From assembly GCA_016715645.1 (NCBI GenBank), contig JADJZR010000012.1, positions 62,001 through 126,000 on the forward strand: 64,000 nt of DNA. Reading direction: 5' to 3'. This document shows, one piece after another, positions 25,686-34,507 of the stretch; the stretch's first letter is position 1; each line of letters starts with the position of its first letter. The stretch is from Elusimicrobiota bacterium (GTDB lineage: Bacteria > Elusimicrobiota > Elusimicrobia > FEN-1173). The position numbers and the translations under genes are program-made. The notes below the pieces were generated by a model. It saw nothing but the letters and a program-made list of their open reading frames with translations. It ran no database searches and was not told where the DNA came from.

Positions 25686-27554
25686 ATGAACTTACTTGAC
25701 CAAGTGAACAGTCCGGCGGATTTGAAAAAACTGACGATGGACCAACTTCCGGAGTTGGCTAAAAATGTTCGGGAAAAAATTTTGGAGGTGACCTCTCAGG
25801 TAGGCGGCCATTTGGGCGCGGGGTTGGGAACCGTTGAGATGGCCATCGCGCTCCACTATGTTTACAACTCGCCCACGGACAAAATCATTTGGGACACCGG
25901 GCACCAGGCTTATCCTCACAAGTTGTTGACGGGCCGGCGGGACCGGTTTCACACGTTGCGCCAGTTCGGAGGCATTTCCGGATTTTTGACCCGCACGGAA
26001 TCCGAACACGACGTGTTCGGTGCGGGGCACGCGTCCACGGCCATTTCCGCGGCGGTGGGGTTCGCGGCGGCCCGGGACGTTTTAAAACAAAACCACCATG
26101 TGGTGGCCTGCGTCAACGACGGGTCCTTGACGGGCGGCATGTCGTTTGAGGCTCTCCAAAACGCCGGGCATCTGGGCACCGACATGCTCGTCGTTTTGAA
26201 CGACAACCAAATGTTTATTTCTCACCGGGTGGGGGCCTTTGGGGCGTTTTTGGCCAAGCTGACCACCGCGGGGGCGTTTCGACGCATGGAAAAACGGGTG
26301 GAACGATTTTTGACCCGGATGAGTTTTTACGGGCCTTACCTGTTGCGGTTGGCTCGACGGGTGAAAGTGTTGCTTTTCCCCGGGGTGTTGTTTGAAGAAA
26401 TGGGGTTCGGCTATTTGGGCCCCATCGATGGCCATAACTTGCCCCAACTCATTGAGGTCTTGAAAGCCATTCAACAACTGAAAGGCCCCCACGTGCTTCA
26501 CGTGGTGACGAAAAAAGGCCGCGGTTACGAGCCCGCCGAGTCGGACCCGATCAAATACCACGGGGTCACCCGATTTAATCCGGAAACCGGCGAAATGGTT
26601 AAAGCCCCTGGGGGGCCGCCCACTTACACCCAAGTGTTCGGCCGGACGTTGGTGCGGTTGGCCGAGGAAGATCCCAAAATTGTGGCCATTACCGCCGCCA
26701 TGCCCGAAGGGACCGGGCTGGATTTGTTCCGCAAAGAAATTCCTAAACGGTTTTACGATGTGGGGTTGGGCGAACAGCACGCCGTCACGTTTGCCGCGGG
26801 GTTGGCGTGCGGGGGGCTCAAACCAGTGGTGGCTATCTACTCCTCGTTTATGCAAAGAGGGTTTGACCAGATGATTCACGATGTGTGCCTGCAAAAACTG
26901 CCGGTGGTGTTCTGTTTGGACCGGGGCGGGCTGGTGGGCGACGACGGGCCCACCCACCACGGGACCTTCGATTTGTCGTTTTGCCGCATGATGCCCCATT
27001 TGACGGTGATGGCTCCTAAAGACGAAAACGAGCTTCAGCACATGATGAAGACCGCGCTCAACTTGCCGGGCCCTTCCGTCATCCGTTATCCGCGCGGGGC
27101 GGGGCTGGGTGTGCCCATGGACAGCCAACTGAAACTGTTGCCCTTGGGTAAGGGCGAAACATTAAGGCCCGGTGCGGATGTCACGTTGATGGCCATCGGG
27201 TATCCGGTCCAAGCCTGCCTGGAAGCCGCTGATATTTTGGCCGAAAAGGGCGTGAGCGCGGGCGTGGTGAACGCCCGGTTCGTGAAACCGTTGGATCGGG
27301 AATTTGTTGTGAGCGTGGCCCGGAGCGCCCCGCTGTTGGTCACCGTGGAAGAAAATACCGTGATCGGCGGGTTCGGCGACGCGGTGCGCGCGGCCTTGGA
27401 AGGCGAAAAGGCGGATGTCCGCGTGGTTGGCGTTCCGGACAGTTTTGTGGAACATGGGACTCAATCCAAATTGCGCGACAAGGTGGGCCTGTCGGCCGCC
27501 AAAATCGCCGACCGAGTTTTGGACCTGCATCGGGGCCGGTTAGCGGCGCGCTGA
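25686..27554 (+). CDS. dxs: 1-deoxy-D-xylulose-5-phosphate synthase
   Basis: The TPP-dependent first enzyme of the MEP isoprenoid pathway (pyruvate plus glyceraldehyde-3-P). 622 residues with a clear ATG and RBS. The motifs GGHLGAGLGTVEMAIALHYVY, IIWDTGHQAYPHKLLTGRRD, GAGHASTAISAAVG, TPP/Mg site NDGSLTGGMSFEAL...NDNQMFIS, DVGLGEQHAVTFAAG and FCLDRGGLVGDDGPTHHG are all present. In the TPP motif the usual GDG is NDG. Grouped with ispA, it supplies precursors for quinones and undecaprenyl carrier. Confidence 0.95.
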   Translation: MNLLDQVNSPADLKKLTMDQLPELAKNVREKILEVTSQVGGHLGAGLGTVEMAIALHYVYNSPTDKIIWDTGHQAYPHKLLTGRRDRFHTLRQFGGISGFLTRTESEHDVFGAGHASTAISAAVGFAAARDVLKQNHHVVACVNDGSLTGGMSFEALQNAGHLGTDMLVVLNDNQMFISHRVGAFGAFLAKLTTAGAFRRMEKRVERFLTRMSFYGPYLLRLARRVKVLLFPGVLFEEMGFGYLGPIDGHNLPQLIEVLKAIQQLKGPHVLHVVTKKGRGYEPAESDPIKYHGVTRFNPETGEMVKAPGGPPTYTQVFGRTLVRLAEEDPKIVAITAAMPEGTGLDLFRKEIPKRFYDVGLGEQHAVTFAAGLACGGLKPVVAIYSSFMQRGFDQMIHDVCLQKLPVVFCLDRGGLVGDDGPTHHGTFDLSFCRMMPHLTVMAPKDENELQHMMKTALNLPGPSVIRYPRGAGLGVPMDSQLKLLPLGKGETLRPGADVTLMAIGYPVQACLEAADILAEKGVSAGVVNARFVKPLDREFVVSVARSAPLLVTVEENTVIGGFGDAVRAALEGEKADVRVVGVPDSFVEHGTQSKLRDKVGLSAAKIADRVLDLHRGRLAAR

Positions 27555-27557
27555 TTC

Positions 27558-28307
27558 TTGGTTGCTAAAAGTCGGTTGGACGACCTCTTGGTTCGGCGGG
27601 GGTTGGCCAAAGATCGCAAAGAGGCTCAGGCGTTGCTGTTGGCCGGGCGCGTGCGGGCGCCTGGATCCCCTTCTTTGAAAGCGGGAACGAAGGTGTCCGA
27701 TGATGTCATCCTCGAGCGGGAACCCGGTAAGGCGTTTGTCTCGCGCGGGGGATTGAAATTGCGCGGGGCGTTGGACGCGTTTCAGATCTCTGTGGCCGGG
27801 CGGACGTGCGTGGACATTGGCGCGTCGACCGGCGGGTTTACGGATTGTTTGTTGAAAGCAGGCGCGGTTCGGGTGTTGGCCGTGGATGTGGGGCGGGGCC
27901 AATTAGATTGGTCCCTTCAAAAAGACCCCCGGGTGGTTAACCGAGAAAAAACCCACGTCTTGCGGTTGACCCGGTCGGACATGGATTTGTTTGGGGGCGA
28001 TAGCCCCGTTTTTCCGCTGGTGACGGTGGATGTCTCTTTTATCTCGCTGGAAACGGTTTTGCCCCATTTGGCGTCGTTGTTGCGGTCGGGGACCGAGATG
28101 GTTTGTTTGGTCAAACCCCAGTTCGAAGCCGACCCGAAGGACGTTCCCGGCGGGGTGGTGATTGATCCCCGGGTGTGCGACCGGATGGTCGAAAAAGTTT
28201 CGGCTGTTGCGCGCGAAGCGGGTTTTGACAGGGTAGGGTTGTGTGAGTCACCCATCACTGGACCGGAAGGAAACCGGGAATTCTTTTTGCACCTCAGGAG
28301 ACGTTGA
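27558..28307 (+). CDS. tlyA: TlyA-family rRNA methyltransferase
   Basis: 249 residues from TTG 27558, three bases after dxs. An N-terminal S4 RNA-binding domain (SRLDDLLVRRGLAKDRKEAQALLLAGRV) is followed by an FtsJ/RrmJ-like methyltransferase fold (CVDIGASTGGFTDCLLKAGA, AVDVGRGQLDWSL, VTVDVSFISLETVLP, CLVKPQFEADP). TlyA 2'-O-methylates cytidines in 16S/23S rRNA; older annotations call it hemolysin. The dxs-tlyA linkage is common in bacteria. Confidence 0.92.
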   Translation: MVAKSRLDDLLVRRGLAKDRKEAQALLLAGRVRAPGSPSLKAGTKVSDDVILEREPGKAFVSRGGLKLRGALDAFQISVAGRTCVDIGASTGGFTDCLLKAGAVRVLAVDVGRGQLDWSLQKDPRVVNREKTHVLRLTRSDMDLFGGDSPVFPLVTVDVSFISLETVLPHLASLLRSGTEMVCLVKPQFEADPKDVPGGVVIDPRVCDRMVEKVSAVAREAGFDRVGLCESPITGPEGNREFFLHLRRR

Positions 28308-28310
28308 TCC

Positions 28311-30839
28311 ATGGCCGACAACGCCGCGAAAACCATCGAACAAAAGTGGCAGAAAAAGTGGGACGAGGCCCAATCGTTTCGCGCCGCTCCCGACCCGAAA
28401 AAACCGAAACTCTATATTCTGGACATGTTCCCTTACCCGTCTGGCGCGGGCCTGCACGTGGGCCATCCGGAAGGATACACCGCCACCGACATTTATTCCC
28501 GTTTTAAACGCATGCAAGGATTTAACGTTCTTCATCCCATGGGCTGGGACGCTTTTGGGTTACCGGCCGAAAACCACGCCATTGCCACGGGCCAGCACCC
28601 ACGGGATGTCACCAGAAAGAACGTGGCTAATTTCCGTCGGCAAATCAAGGCGCTGGGGTTCTCCTACGACTGGGACCGGGAGGTGGACACCACCGACCCC
28701 GCCTATTACAAATGGACCCAATGGATCTTTTTGCAGTTGTACAAAAAGGGGTTAGCCTATGAAGGTGTGAGCCCCATCAACTTTTGTCCGGCTTGCCGAA
28801 CGGGTTTGGCCAACGAGGAAGTGCACCAGGGCGCCTGCGAGCGGTGCGCAACCGCTGTGGAACGGCGCGACATGCGCCAATGGCTGTTGAAAATAACCGC
28901 CTACGCCGATCGCTTGTTGGCGGATTTGGACGGGTTGGATTGGCCGGCGTCCACGTTGGCCATGCAGAAAAACTGGATTGGCCGATCGGAAGGGGCGGAA
29001 GTGGTTTTTGAGGGGGCTGCCCCGGACGGGGCCGCGGGCAAGAAGATCACCGTTTTCACCACCCGGCCCGACACCCTGTTTGGCGCCACCTACATGGTAT
29101 TGGCGCCGGAACATTCGCTGGTGGACGCGTTCACCAGCGAGGCCCAGCGGGCCGCGGTGAAGTCGTACCAAGCCCAGGCCCGGGCGAAGTCCGATTTGGA
29201 ACGGACCGATTTGGCCAAAGAAAAGTCGGGGGTGTTTACGGGCGGTTACACCGTCAACCCGGTCAACGGCGAAAAAATACCGGTTTGGATCGCCGACTAT
29301 GTTTTAATCAGTTACGGAACCGGCGCCATCATGGCCGTGCCCGCCCACGACGGGCGCGACTTTGAGTTCGCCCAAAAGTTCGGATTGCCGATTCGCCGGG
29401 TGGTGACGCCGGATCCGGCCGGTTCCGATGCGGGGATGGTTTTAACGGCTCCCCTCGAAGAAGACGGATGGGCGGTGAACAGCGGACCGTTCGATGGGTT
29501 GCCCACCGCGGAGTTTAAGCGTTTGATCACCCGCTGGTTGGAAGAGAAAAAAGCCGGCCGTAAGGCCGTGAACTACCGGTTACGCGACTGGGTTTTTTCC
29601 CGCCAGAGGTATTGGGGCGAACCCATTCCCATCGTTCATTGCGCGGCGTGCGGGGGGGCGGTCCCTGTTCCCGAAGACCAACTGCCGGTTCTGTTGCCCG
29701 ACGTGGCAAAATACGAACCCACGGGCACCGGCGAATCGCCCCTGGCGGCGGTACACGAATGGGTCAACACCGTCTGTCCCCGATGCGGCGGGCCCGCCCG
29801 TCGAGAAACCAACACCATGCCCCAATGGGCCGGGTCCTGCTGGTATTACCTTCGGTTTATCGATCCCAAAAACACAAAGGCGGCGTGGAGCGCCGACACT
29901 GAAAAATATTGGCTCGGCGCGTCCGGCGTGGATTTGTATGTGGGCGGGGCCGAACACGCGGTACTGCACCTTCTTTATTCACGGTTTTGGCACAAGGTGC
30001 TGTTCGATTTGGGGCTGGTGACGTCGCCGGAACCGTTTCGAAAACTGCGTCACCAAGGGATGATTTTGTCTTACAGTTACCAAGACGCCGGGGGGGCGTA
30101 CCATTCGTATGACGAGATCGATTTTTCCAAAACCCCGCCGGTGTTGAAGGCCACCGGCGCGCCCTTGCGGGAACTGAAAGAAAAAATGTCCAAGTCCAAA
30201 AAGAACGTCATCAGCCCCGACGACGTCATTGACCGTTACGGGGCCGACGCGATGCGGCTCTATGAAATGTTTATGGGCGACTTTGAAGCCGAAAAACCCT
30301 GGGACATGCGCACCGTTGAAGGCGTGGTTCGGTTTTTGCAAAAAGTTGGCCGGTTGTGGGACGGGCCCCGGATTTCCGCCGACAAAAATGAACGGGCCCG
30401 CCACCGAGCCGTGGCCGCGGTGACGGAACGAGTGGAAAATTTCAAGTTCAACACGGCCATCGCCGCGTTAATGGAATACGCCAACCTCCTGACCCCCGGG
30501 GCTGCCCCCGATGATTTAGAAACCATGGCCCTGTTGTTGTCGCCGTTCGCCCCCCATTTGGCGGACGAGCTGTGGGAACGCCTGGGGCAGACAGGTTTTG
30601 TGTCGGCCCAACCGTGGCCCAAAGCCAACCCCGCCTTTCTGGCCGACGACCAAGTGGAATATCCTGTCCAAGTCAACGGCAAATTGCGGGACCGGTTAAC
30701 CGTCCCCGTCGGCGCCACCGCCGAGGCCGTCCTGGCCGCCGCCAAAGCGTTGCCAAAAGTCCAAGAATCGTTAAAAGGCCATCGCCTCGCCAAAGAAATC
30801 CACGTCCCCGGCCGCATGGTCAATTTCGTGGTTGTGTAA
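28311..30839 (+). CDS. leuS: Leucyl-tRNA synthetase
   Basis: An 842-residue class I enzyme. MFPYPSGAGLHVGHPEGYTATDI contains the HxGH-type HVGH, the CP1 editing domain includes FTTRPDTLFGATYMVLAPEH and GTGAIMAVPAHDGRDFEFA, and the catalytic KMSKS appears as EKMSKSKKNVISPDD. It ends with an anticodon-binding and C-terminal domain (QVNGKLRDRLTVP). The FCPACRTGLANEEV and CAACGG/CPRCGG cysteine pairs are in normal places. It starts the leuS-lptE-holA order also seen in E. coli. Confidence 0.96.
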   Translation: MADNAAKTIEQKWQKKWDEAQSFRAAPDPKKPKLYILDMFPYPSGAGLHVGHPEGYTATDIYSRFKRMQGFNVLHPMGWDAFGLPAENHAIATGQHPRDVTRKNVANFRRQIKALGFSYDWDREVDTTDPAYYKWTQWIFLQLYKKGLAYEGVSPINFCPACRTGLANEEVHQGACERCATAVERRDMRQWLLKITAYADRLLADLDGLDWPASTLAMQKNWIGRSEGAEVVFEGAAPDGAAGKKITVFTTRPDTLFGATYMVLAPEHSLVDAFTSEAQRAAVKSYQAQARAKSDLERTDLAKEKSGVFTGGYTVNPVNGEKIPVWIADYVLISYGTGAIMAVPAHDGRDFEFAQKFGLPIRRVVTPDPAGSDAGMVLTAPLEEDGWAVNSGPFDGLPTAEFKRLITRWLEEKKAGRKAVNYRLRDWVFSRQRYWGEPIPIVHCAACGGAVPVPEDQLPVLLPDVAKYEPTGTGESPLAAVHEWVNTVCPRCGGPARRETNTMPQWAGSCWYYLRFIDPKNTKAAWSADTEKYWLGASGVDLYVGGAEHAVLHLLYSRFWHKVLFDLGLVTSPEPFRKLRHQGMILSYSYQDAGGAYHSYDEIDFSKTPPVLKATGAPLRELKEKMSKSKKNVISPDDVIDRYGADAMRLYEMFMGDFEAEKPWDMRTVEGVVRFLQKVGRLWDGPRISADKNERARHRAVAAVTERVENFKFNTAIAALMEYANLLTPGAAPDDLETMALLLSPFAPHLADELWERLGQTGFVSAQPWPKANPAFLADDQVEYPVQVNGKLRDRLTVPVGATAEAVLAAAKALPKVQESLKGHRLAKEIHVPGRMVNFVVV

Positions 30840-30942
30840 AGAGGAATGGGAATGCTTTCTGGGCCAGTGATGGGGGCGACTTTGAGGTAAATGAGAGGTA
30901 TACTGTGCATGTAGTGGGGGATGCTGCATTAAGGAGATCCGT

Positions 30943-31590
30943 ATGAAGCGAGTTCATTTCATTGGCATGGTGTTGGCTGTGGGGTTGGCGGGGTGCGCGG
31001 AAATGTCGGATGGGCGCGCGCCGGCCAATGTGATTTTGCCTGTGGGTATCAACAAAATCGGGTTGCGCACCTTTAAAAACAAAACCCAATATTTTGGGTT
31101 GGAAGACCGGTTTCGCTTGCGCGTCGAGCAGGAAATGATTCGGGATGGGCGCTTCCCGTTCGCGGGTGTGGAGTCCGACGCCGACGCGTTTATCCAGGGC
31201 GAAATCGTCAATTATATCCCCCAAGTGGCCGCTTACGATTCTAACAACCAGCCCCTAGAATACCGGTTGTGGGTCATCATCAATGTCTCGTTTTTTGACA
31301 AAAAAGAGAACCGCGTTTTGTGGGAAGAGCCCCGACTGGAACAATCCTATCGTTACTTTGTGGAAACCCAACCCGGCGGAATGACCGAGGATGAAGCCCG
31401 TGAATATGTCTGGGACTATTTCGCCCGCGACATCGTCAAACGCACCATCGAAGGGTTCGGCTCGGTGACCGGCGCGAGTTCTCGAAAGGTCCCCGACGCG
31501 CCTTTGCCCGCTCCCGACAGCGCGATCCCCGTTGCGCCTCCCGCCCCCGCCCCAGAGGAACGAACCGCTCCGCCTCCGTCACCCTACTGA
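30943..31590 (+). CDS. lptE: LptE-like outer-membrane lipoprotein
   Basis: 215 residues with a signal sequence and lipobox GLAGC (Cys18). The body (LPVGINKIGLRTFKNKTQYFGLEDRFRLRVEQEMI, ADAFIQGEIVNYIPQVAAYDSNNQPLEYRLWVIINVSFFD) follows the pattern of LptE/RlpB, the plug of the LptD LPS translocon. The last 45 residues are Pro/Ala-rich. The assignment rests on this pattern and on synteny (leuS-lptE-holA in E. coli). It supports an LPS-bearing outer membrane. A 103-bp gap after leuS may hold its own promoter. Confidence 0.75.
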   Translation: MKRVHFIGMVLAVGLAGCAEMSDGRAPANVILPVGINKIGLRTFKNKTQYFGLEDRFRLRVEQEMIRDGRFPFAGVESDADAFIQGEIVNYIPQVAAYDSNNQPLEYRLWVIINVSFFDKKENRVLWEEPRLEQSYRYFVETQPGGMTEDEAREYVWDYFARDIVKRTIEGFGSVTGASSRKVPDAPLPAPDSAIPVAPPAPAPEERTAPPPSPY

Positions 31591-31594
31591 TCGG

Positions 31595-32638
31595 ATGCCG
31601 CCGTCCATTGAACCGTCGTTGTCCGCTCTGGCTCAGGACTGGGCCCAGGGGGCCTTTCACCGGGTTTATTTCTTGGCCGGGCCCGATACCCTCACTAAAG
31701 ACGACGCTTTACAAAAACTGAAAAAGGCCTTTTTAGGCCCGGATCCCGCCGGCATGGGGTTGGATGTGTTTGACGGAAACGATGCGTCCGCGGGGGCCAT
31801 TTTGTCGGCGGTCAACACGCTTCCTTTTTTCGGCGGGCGCCGGTTGGTGTTGGTGCGCCGCGCCGCCGAGATGGCTACCGCCGATACCAACCGTCTCGCT
31901 GACGGGTTGGCCAGCATCCCCGCCAGCAACGCGTTGGTGTTGTTGTGGGACGAAAAACCCGATGCCCGATCCGTGTTGGTGCAAGCCGCTCGATCCGCCG
32001 GGGTCGTCCTAACCCTGTGGCCCCCCTTTGAAAATCAGTTGCCTGGTTGGGTCATCGCTCGGGCGGAGTCTTTGGGTAAATCCATGGATCGCCGCGCCGC
32101 CCAGGCCCTCGTGGAACAGGCGGGGCCGGCTCTGCCCGATTTGGTTCAGGAGTTGGGAAAATTGGCCCTGTACGCCAAAGACAGGCCCGCGCTCACCCTC
32201 GCCGATGTGGCCGCCGTGGTGGGGGATAAGTCGTCGTTGCGTTTTATGGAATGGGAGCGCGCGTTGTGGCGGAAAGATCGGGCCCGTTCGTTGTCCATCG
32301 TGGAGGTCCTGCGCGCTCAGGGAGAACCGGCTGAGAAACTTCTTCCTCAACTCATTCGGGCGGTTCAGAAACTGTGTCTGGGAAAGGCGCTCATGAGCGA
32401 AAAAAATATGTCCAAAAAACAAGTCTTCGATCGGCTTTGGATTAAACTCCAAGACACCCAAGCCGAGTTCGAACGAGCCGTCGCCGGGTGGACATGGAAC
32501 GACCTTTTGCGCGCGCTGGATCGGCTTGTGGAGGCCGACGTCTCTTTAAAAAGAGGACGCGGACATCCCGACGCCGATTTAACGCGTGCGGTCTGGGCCC
32601 TGACGGAAAATGATTCGACCTTGGTTAAGAGACGCTAA
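31595..32638 (+). CDS. holA: DNA polymerase III delta subunit
   Basis: The clamp-loader subunit that opens the beta clamp. 347 residues from ATG 31595. Typical features are HRVYFLAGPDTLTKDDALQKLKKAF near the N-terminus, AILSAVNTLPFFGGRRLVLVRRA, and a C-terminal collar domain (LLPQLIRAVQKLCLGKALM, DLLRALDRLVEADVSLKRG). It follows lptE by 4 bases. Its 3' end overlaps the convergent rpsT by 14 bp. Confidence 0.88.
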   Translation: MPPSIEPSLSALAQDWAQGAFHRVYFLAGPDTLTKDDALQKLKKAFLGPDPAGMGLDVFDGNDASAGAILSAVNTLPFFGGRRLVLVRRAAEMATADTNRLADGLASIPASNALVLLWDEKPDARSVLVQAARSAGVVLTLWPPFENQLPGWVIARAESLGKSMDRRAAQALVEQAGPALPDLVQELGKLALYAKDRPALTLADVAAVVGDKSSLRFMEWERALWRKDRARSLSIVEVLRAQGEPAEKLLPQLIRAVQKLCLGKALMSEKNMSKKQVFDRLWIKLQDTQAEFERAVAGWTWNDLLRALDRLVEADVSLKRGRGHPDADLTRAVWALTENDSTLVKRR

Positions 32639-32912
32639 GGGCTTTGTGCGCCGCGCGCGACAAGCGCGCGATCTTGCGGGACGCGTTGGCCGGGTGTACC
32701 GTGTTGCGGTTGCCCAGCTTGGTCCAGTTCGACATCGCCTTGGGAAGCAATTCTTTCACTTTAGCGGCGTCTTTCGACTGGATGGCGGCCCGAAGTTCTT
32801 TGGTCAAATCGCGCGTGCCGGTTTTGGCCGCAACGTTCGACCAACGACGACGGTTGGCCTTGCGAACTTCTTTAAGGGAGGACGTGTGACGTCCGGTTTT
32901 AAGCTTTGCCAT
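32625..32912 (-). CDS. rpsT: 30S ribosomal protein S20
   Basis: 95 residues, lysine/arginine-rich all-helical bS20. MAKLKTGRHTSSLKEVRKANRR, NVAAKTGTRDLTKELRAAI and a C-terminus HPANASRKIARLSRAAHKAL are typical. It lies alone on the minus strand, convergent with holA and divergent from murJ. Linkage of rpsT to holA and murJ (mviN) is common in bacteria. Confidence 0.95.
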   Translation of the reverse strand: MAKLKTGRHTSSLKEVRKANRRRWSNVAAKTGTRDLTKELRAAIQSKDAAKVKELLPKAMSNWTKLGNRNTVHPANASRKIARLSRAAHKALSVS

Positions 32913-32953
32913 AGGGCGGAACTATACTTTTTTCCTGGTTGGGCGTCAATCCA

Positions 32954-34507
32954 ATGACGGGCCCGCGCGCGTTTGTCCGTCAGGCGGGGGCCGTTTCGTT
33001 CGCCACGTTGTTGTCACGGATCTTGGGATACGCCCGTGACGCGGTGGTCGCCGGCGCTTTCGGCGGCGGCCATATGACCGACGCTTTCTACGCCGCGTTT
33101 CGGCTTTCCAACCTGTTTCGACGGATGTTGGGCGAGGGCCCTTTGGCCACCGCTTTTGTTCCTGTTTTTTCCGACCATTTGGCCAAACGCGAACCCCAAG
33201 AGGCCCGGGACTTTTTTCAAAGCCTTTTTTCCACGTTGGCGTTGGTTTTGGTCGCCCTGGTGGTCCTGGGGATGTTGGGCGCGCCCTGGATCGTGTCCTT
33301 GGCCGCCGGGGGGTTTAAATCCGCCGCGCCCGGCACCTTTGACCTCACCGTGACCCTCACCCGTCAAATGTTTCCCTTTTTGCTGTTCGTCTGTTTGGCC
33401 GCCCTCTCGTCGGCGGCGTTGAACGCGTTGGGGCACTACTTTATTCCAGCGCTGGCCCCCGCCATGCTGTCGGTGGCCACGTTGGTCTACGTGTTGTGCA
33501 TCAAGTCGTGGGCGTTAGACCCCATTCAAGGACTGGCCATCAGCACCACGGTGGGGGGACTCCTTCACCTGGCCATGGTGTGGCCCCTCCTCCGTCGCGA
33601 AGGAATGGCCCCCCGCTTTCGTTGGAATCCCCGCCATCCCGACATTCAACGGGTGGCCGTCTTGGTTTTGCCCGCGTTGTGGGGTTTGTCCATCGACCAG
33701 ATCAACGCTTACGTCGATACCATTTGCGCGTCGTTTTTGCGTGAAGGGTCGGTGACCGCCCTTTACAATTCCAATCGGCTCATGCAATTCGCCCTCGCGC
33801 TGTTCGGCGTGTCGTTGTCCACGGCCACTTTGCCCCATTTGTCCATGAGCGCCGCCCGACAAGAGTGGGAGTCCTTTAAAGACAACTTCAATTTTTCTGT
33901 TCGGATGACCCTTTATTTGGTTCTTCCCGCCATGGCGGGGCTGATCGTGTTGGCCCATCCGTTGGTTAAAACATTGTTTGAACACGGTCTCTTTACGCCT
34001 GACCAAACCCGGTTGACCGTGTCGGCCTTGATCGCCTATTGCGTCGGTCTTCCGGCCTACTCGCTGGTGAAAATCGTGGTTTCGGCTTTTTACGCCCGCA
34101 AAGACACCCGCACCCCCGTCCGGGTGGCCACCCTGTGCCTGATTGTGAACATGATCGGCAATGTCCTGTTGATGCGGCGATGGGGAGTGGGCGGTTTGGC
34201 TTTTGCGACGGCGTTCGCGTCTTTTGTCAACGCGGGCCTTCTCATGTTCTTGCTTCGTAAAAACATCGGTTTGTTGGGCGGGGGTAAAATGGCCCGGACA
34301 TTGTTGGTGTCCGGCGGGGCGTCGGCCCTGATGGCGGCAGGGGCGTTTGGATTTTTACATCTCGTTCCGGGTCCGTTGGCCGCACGGGCCCTGGGCGCGG
34401 TGGCGGTGGGAGTCGTTCTTTATCTGGCATTGACGCGGGGGGTGGGGATGGAGGAGTTCGGTCATCTGCGCGACCTTCTCACCCGACGAAAACCGGATGC
34501 CCGCTGA
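32954..34507 (+). CDS. murJ: Lipid II flippase MurJ
   Basis: About 517 residues and 14 hydrophobic segments. The N-terminal signature is SFATLLSRILGYARDAVVAGAFGGGHMTDAFYAAFRLSNLFRRMLGEGPLATAFVPVF, with the functional Arg residues in RILGYARD. It flips lipid-linked peptidoglycan precursor across the inner membrane. The start is taken at ATG 32954 (MTGPRAF); TTG 32939 is possible but lies in the region shared with the divergent rpsT promoter. It overlaps uvrC by 11 bases. Confidence 0.94.
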   Translation: MTGPRAFVRQAGAVSFATLLSRILGYARDAVVAGAFGGGHMTDAFYAAFRLSNLFRRMLGEGPLATAFVPVFSDHLAKREPQEARDFFQSLFSTLALVLVALVVLGMLGAPWIVSLAAGGFKSAAPGTFDLTVTLTRQMFPFLLFVCLAALSSAALNALGHYFIPALAPAMLSVATLVYVLCIKSWALDPIQGLAISTTVGGLLHLAMVWPLLRREGMAPRFRWNPRHPDIQRVAVLVLPALWGLSIDQINAYVDTICASFLREGSVTALYNSNRLMQFALALFGVSLSTATLPHLSMSAARQEWESFKDNFNFSVRMTLYLVLPAMAGLIVLAHPLVKTLFEHGLFTPDQTRLTVSALIAYCVGLPAYSLVKIVVSAFYARKDTRTPVRVATLCLIVNMIGNVLLMRRWGVGGLAFATAFASFVNAGLLMFLLRKNIGLLGGGKMARTLLVSGGASALMAAGAFGFLHLVPGPLAARALGAVAVGVVLYLALTRGVGMEEFGHLRDLLTRRKPDAR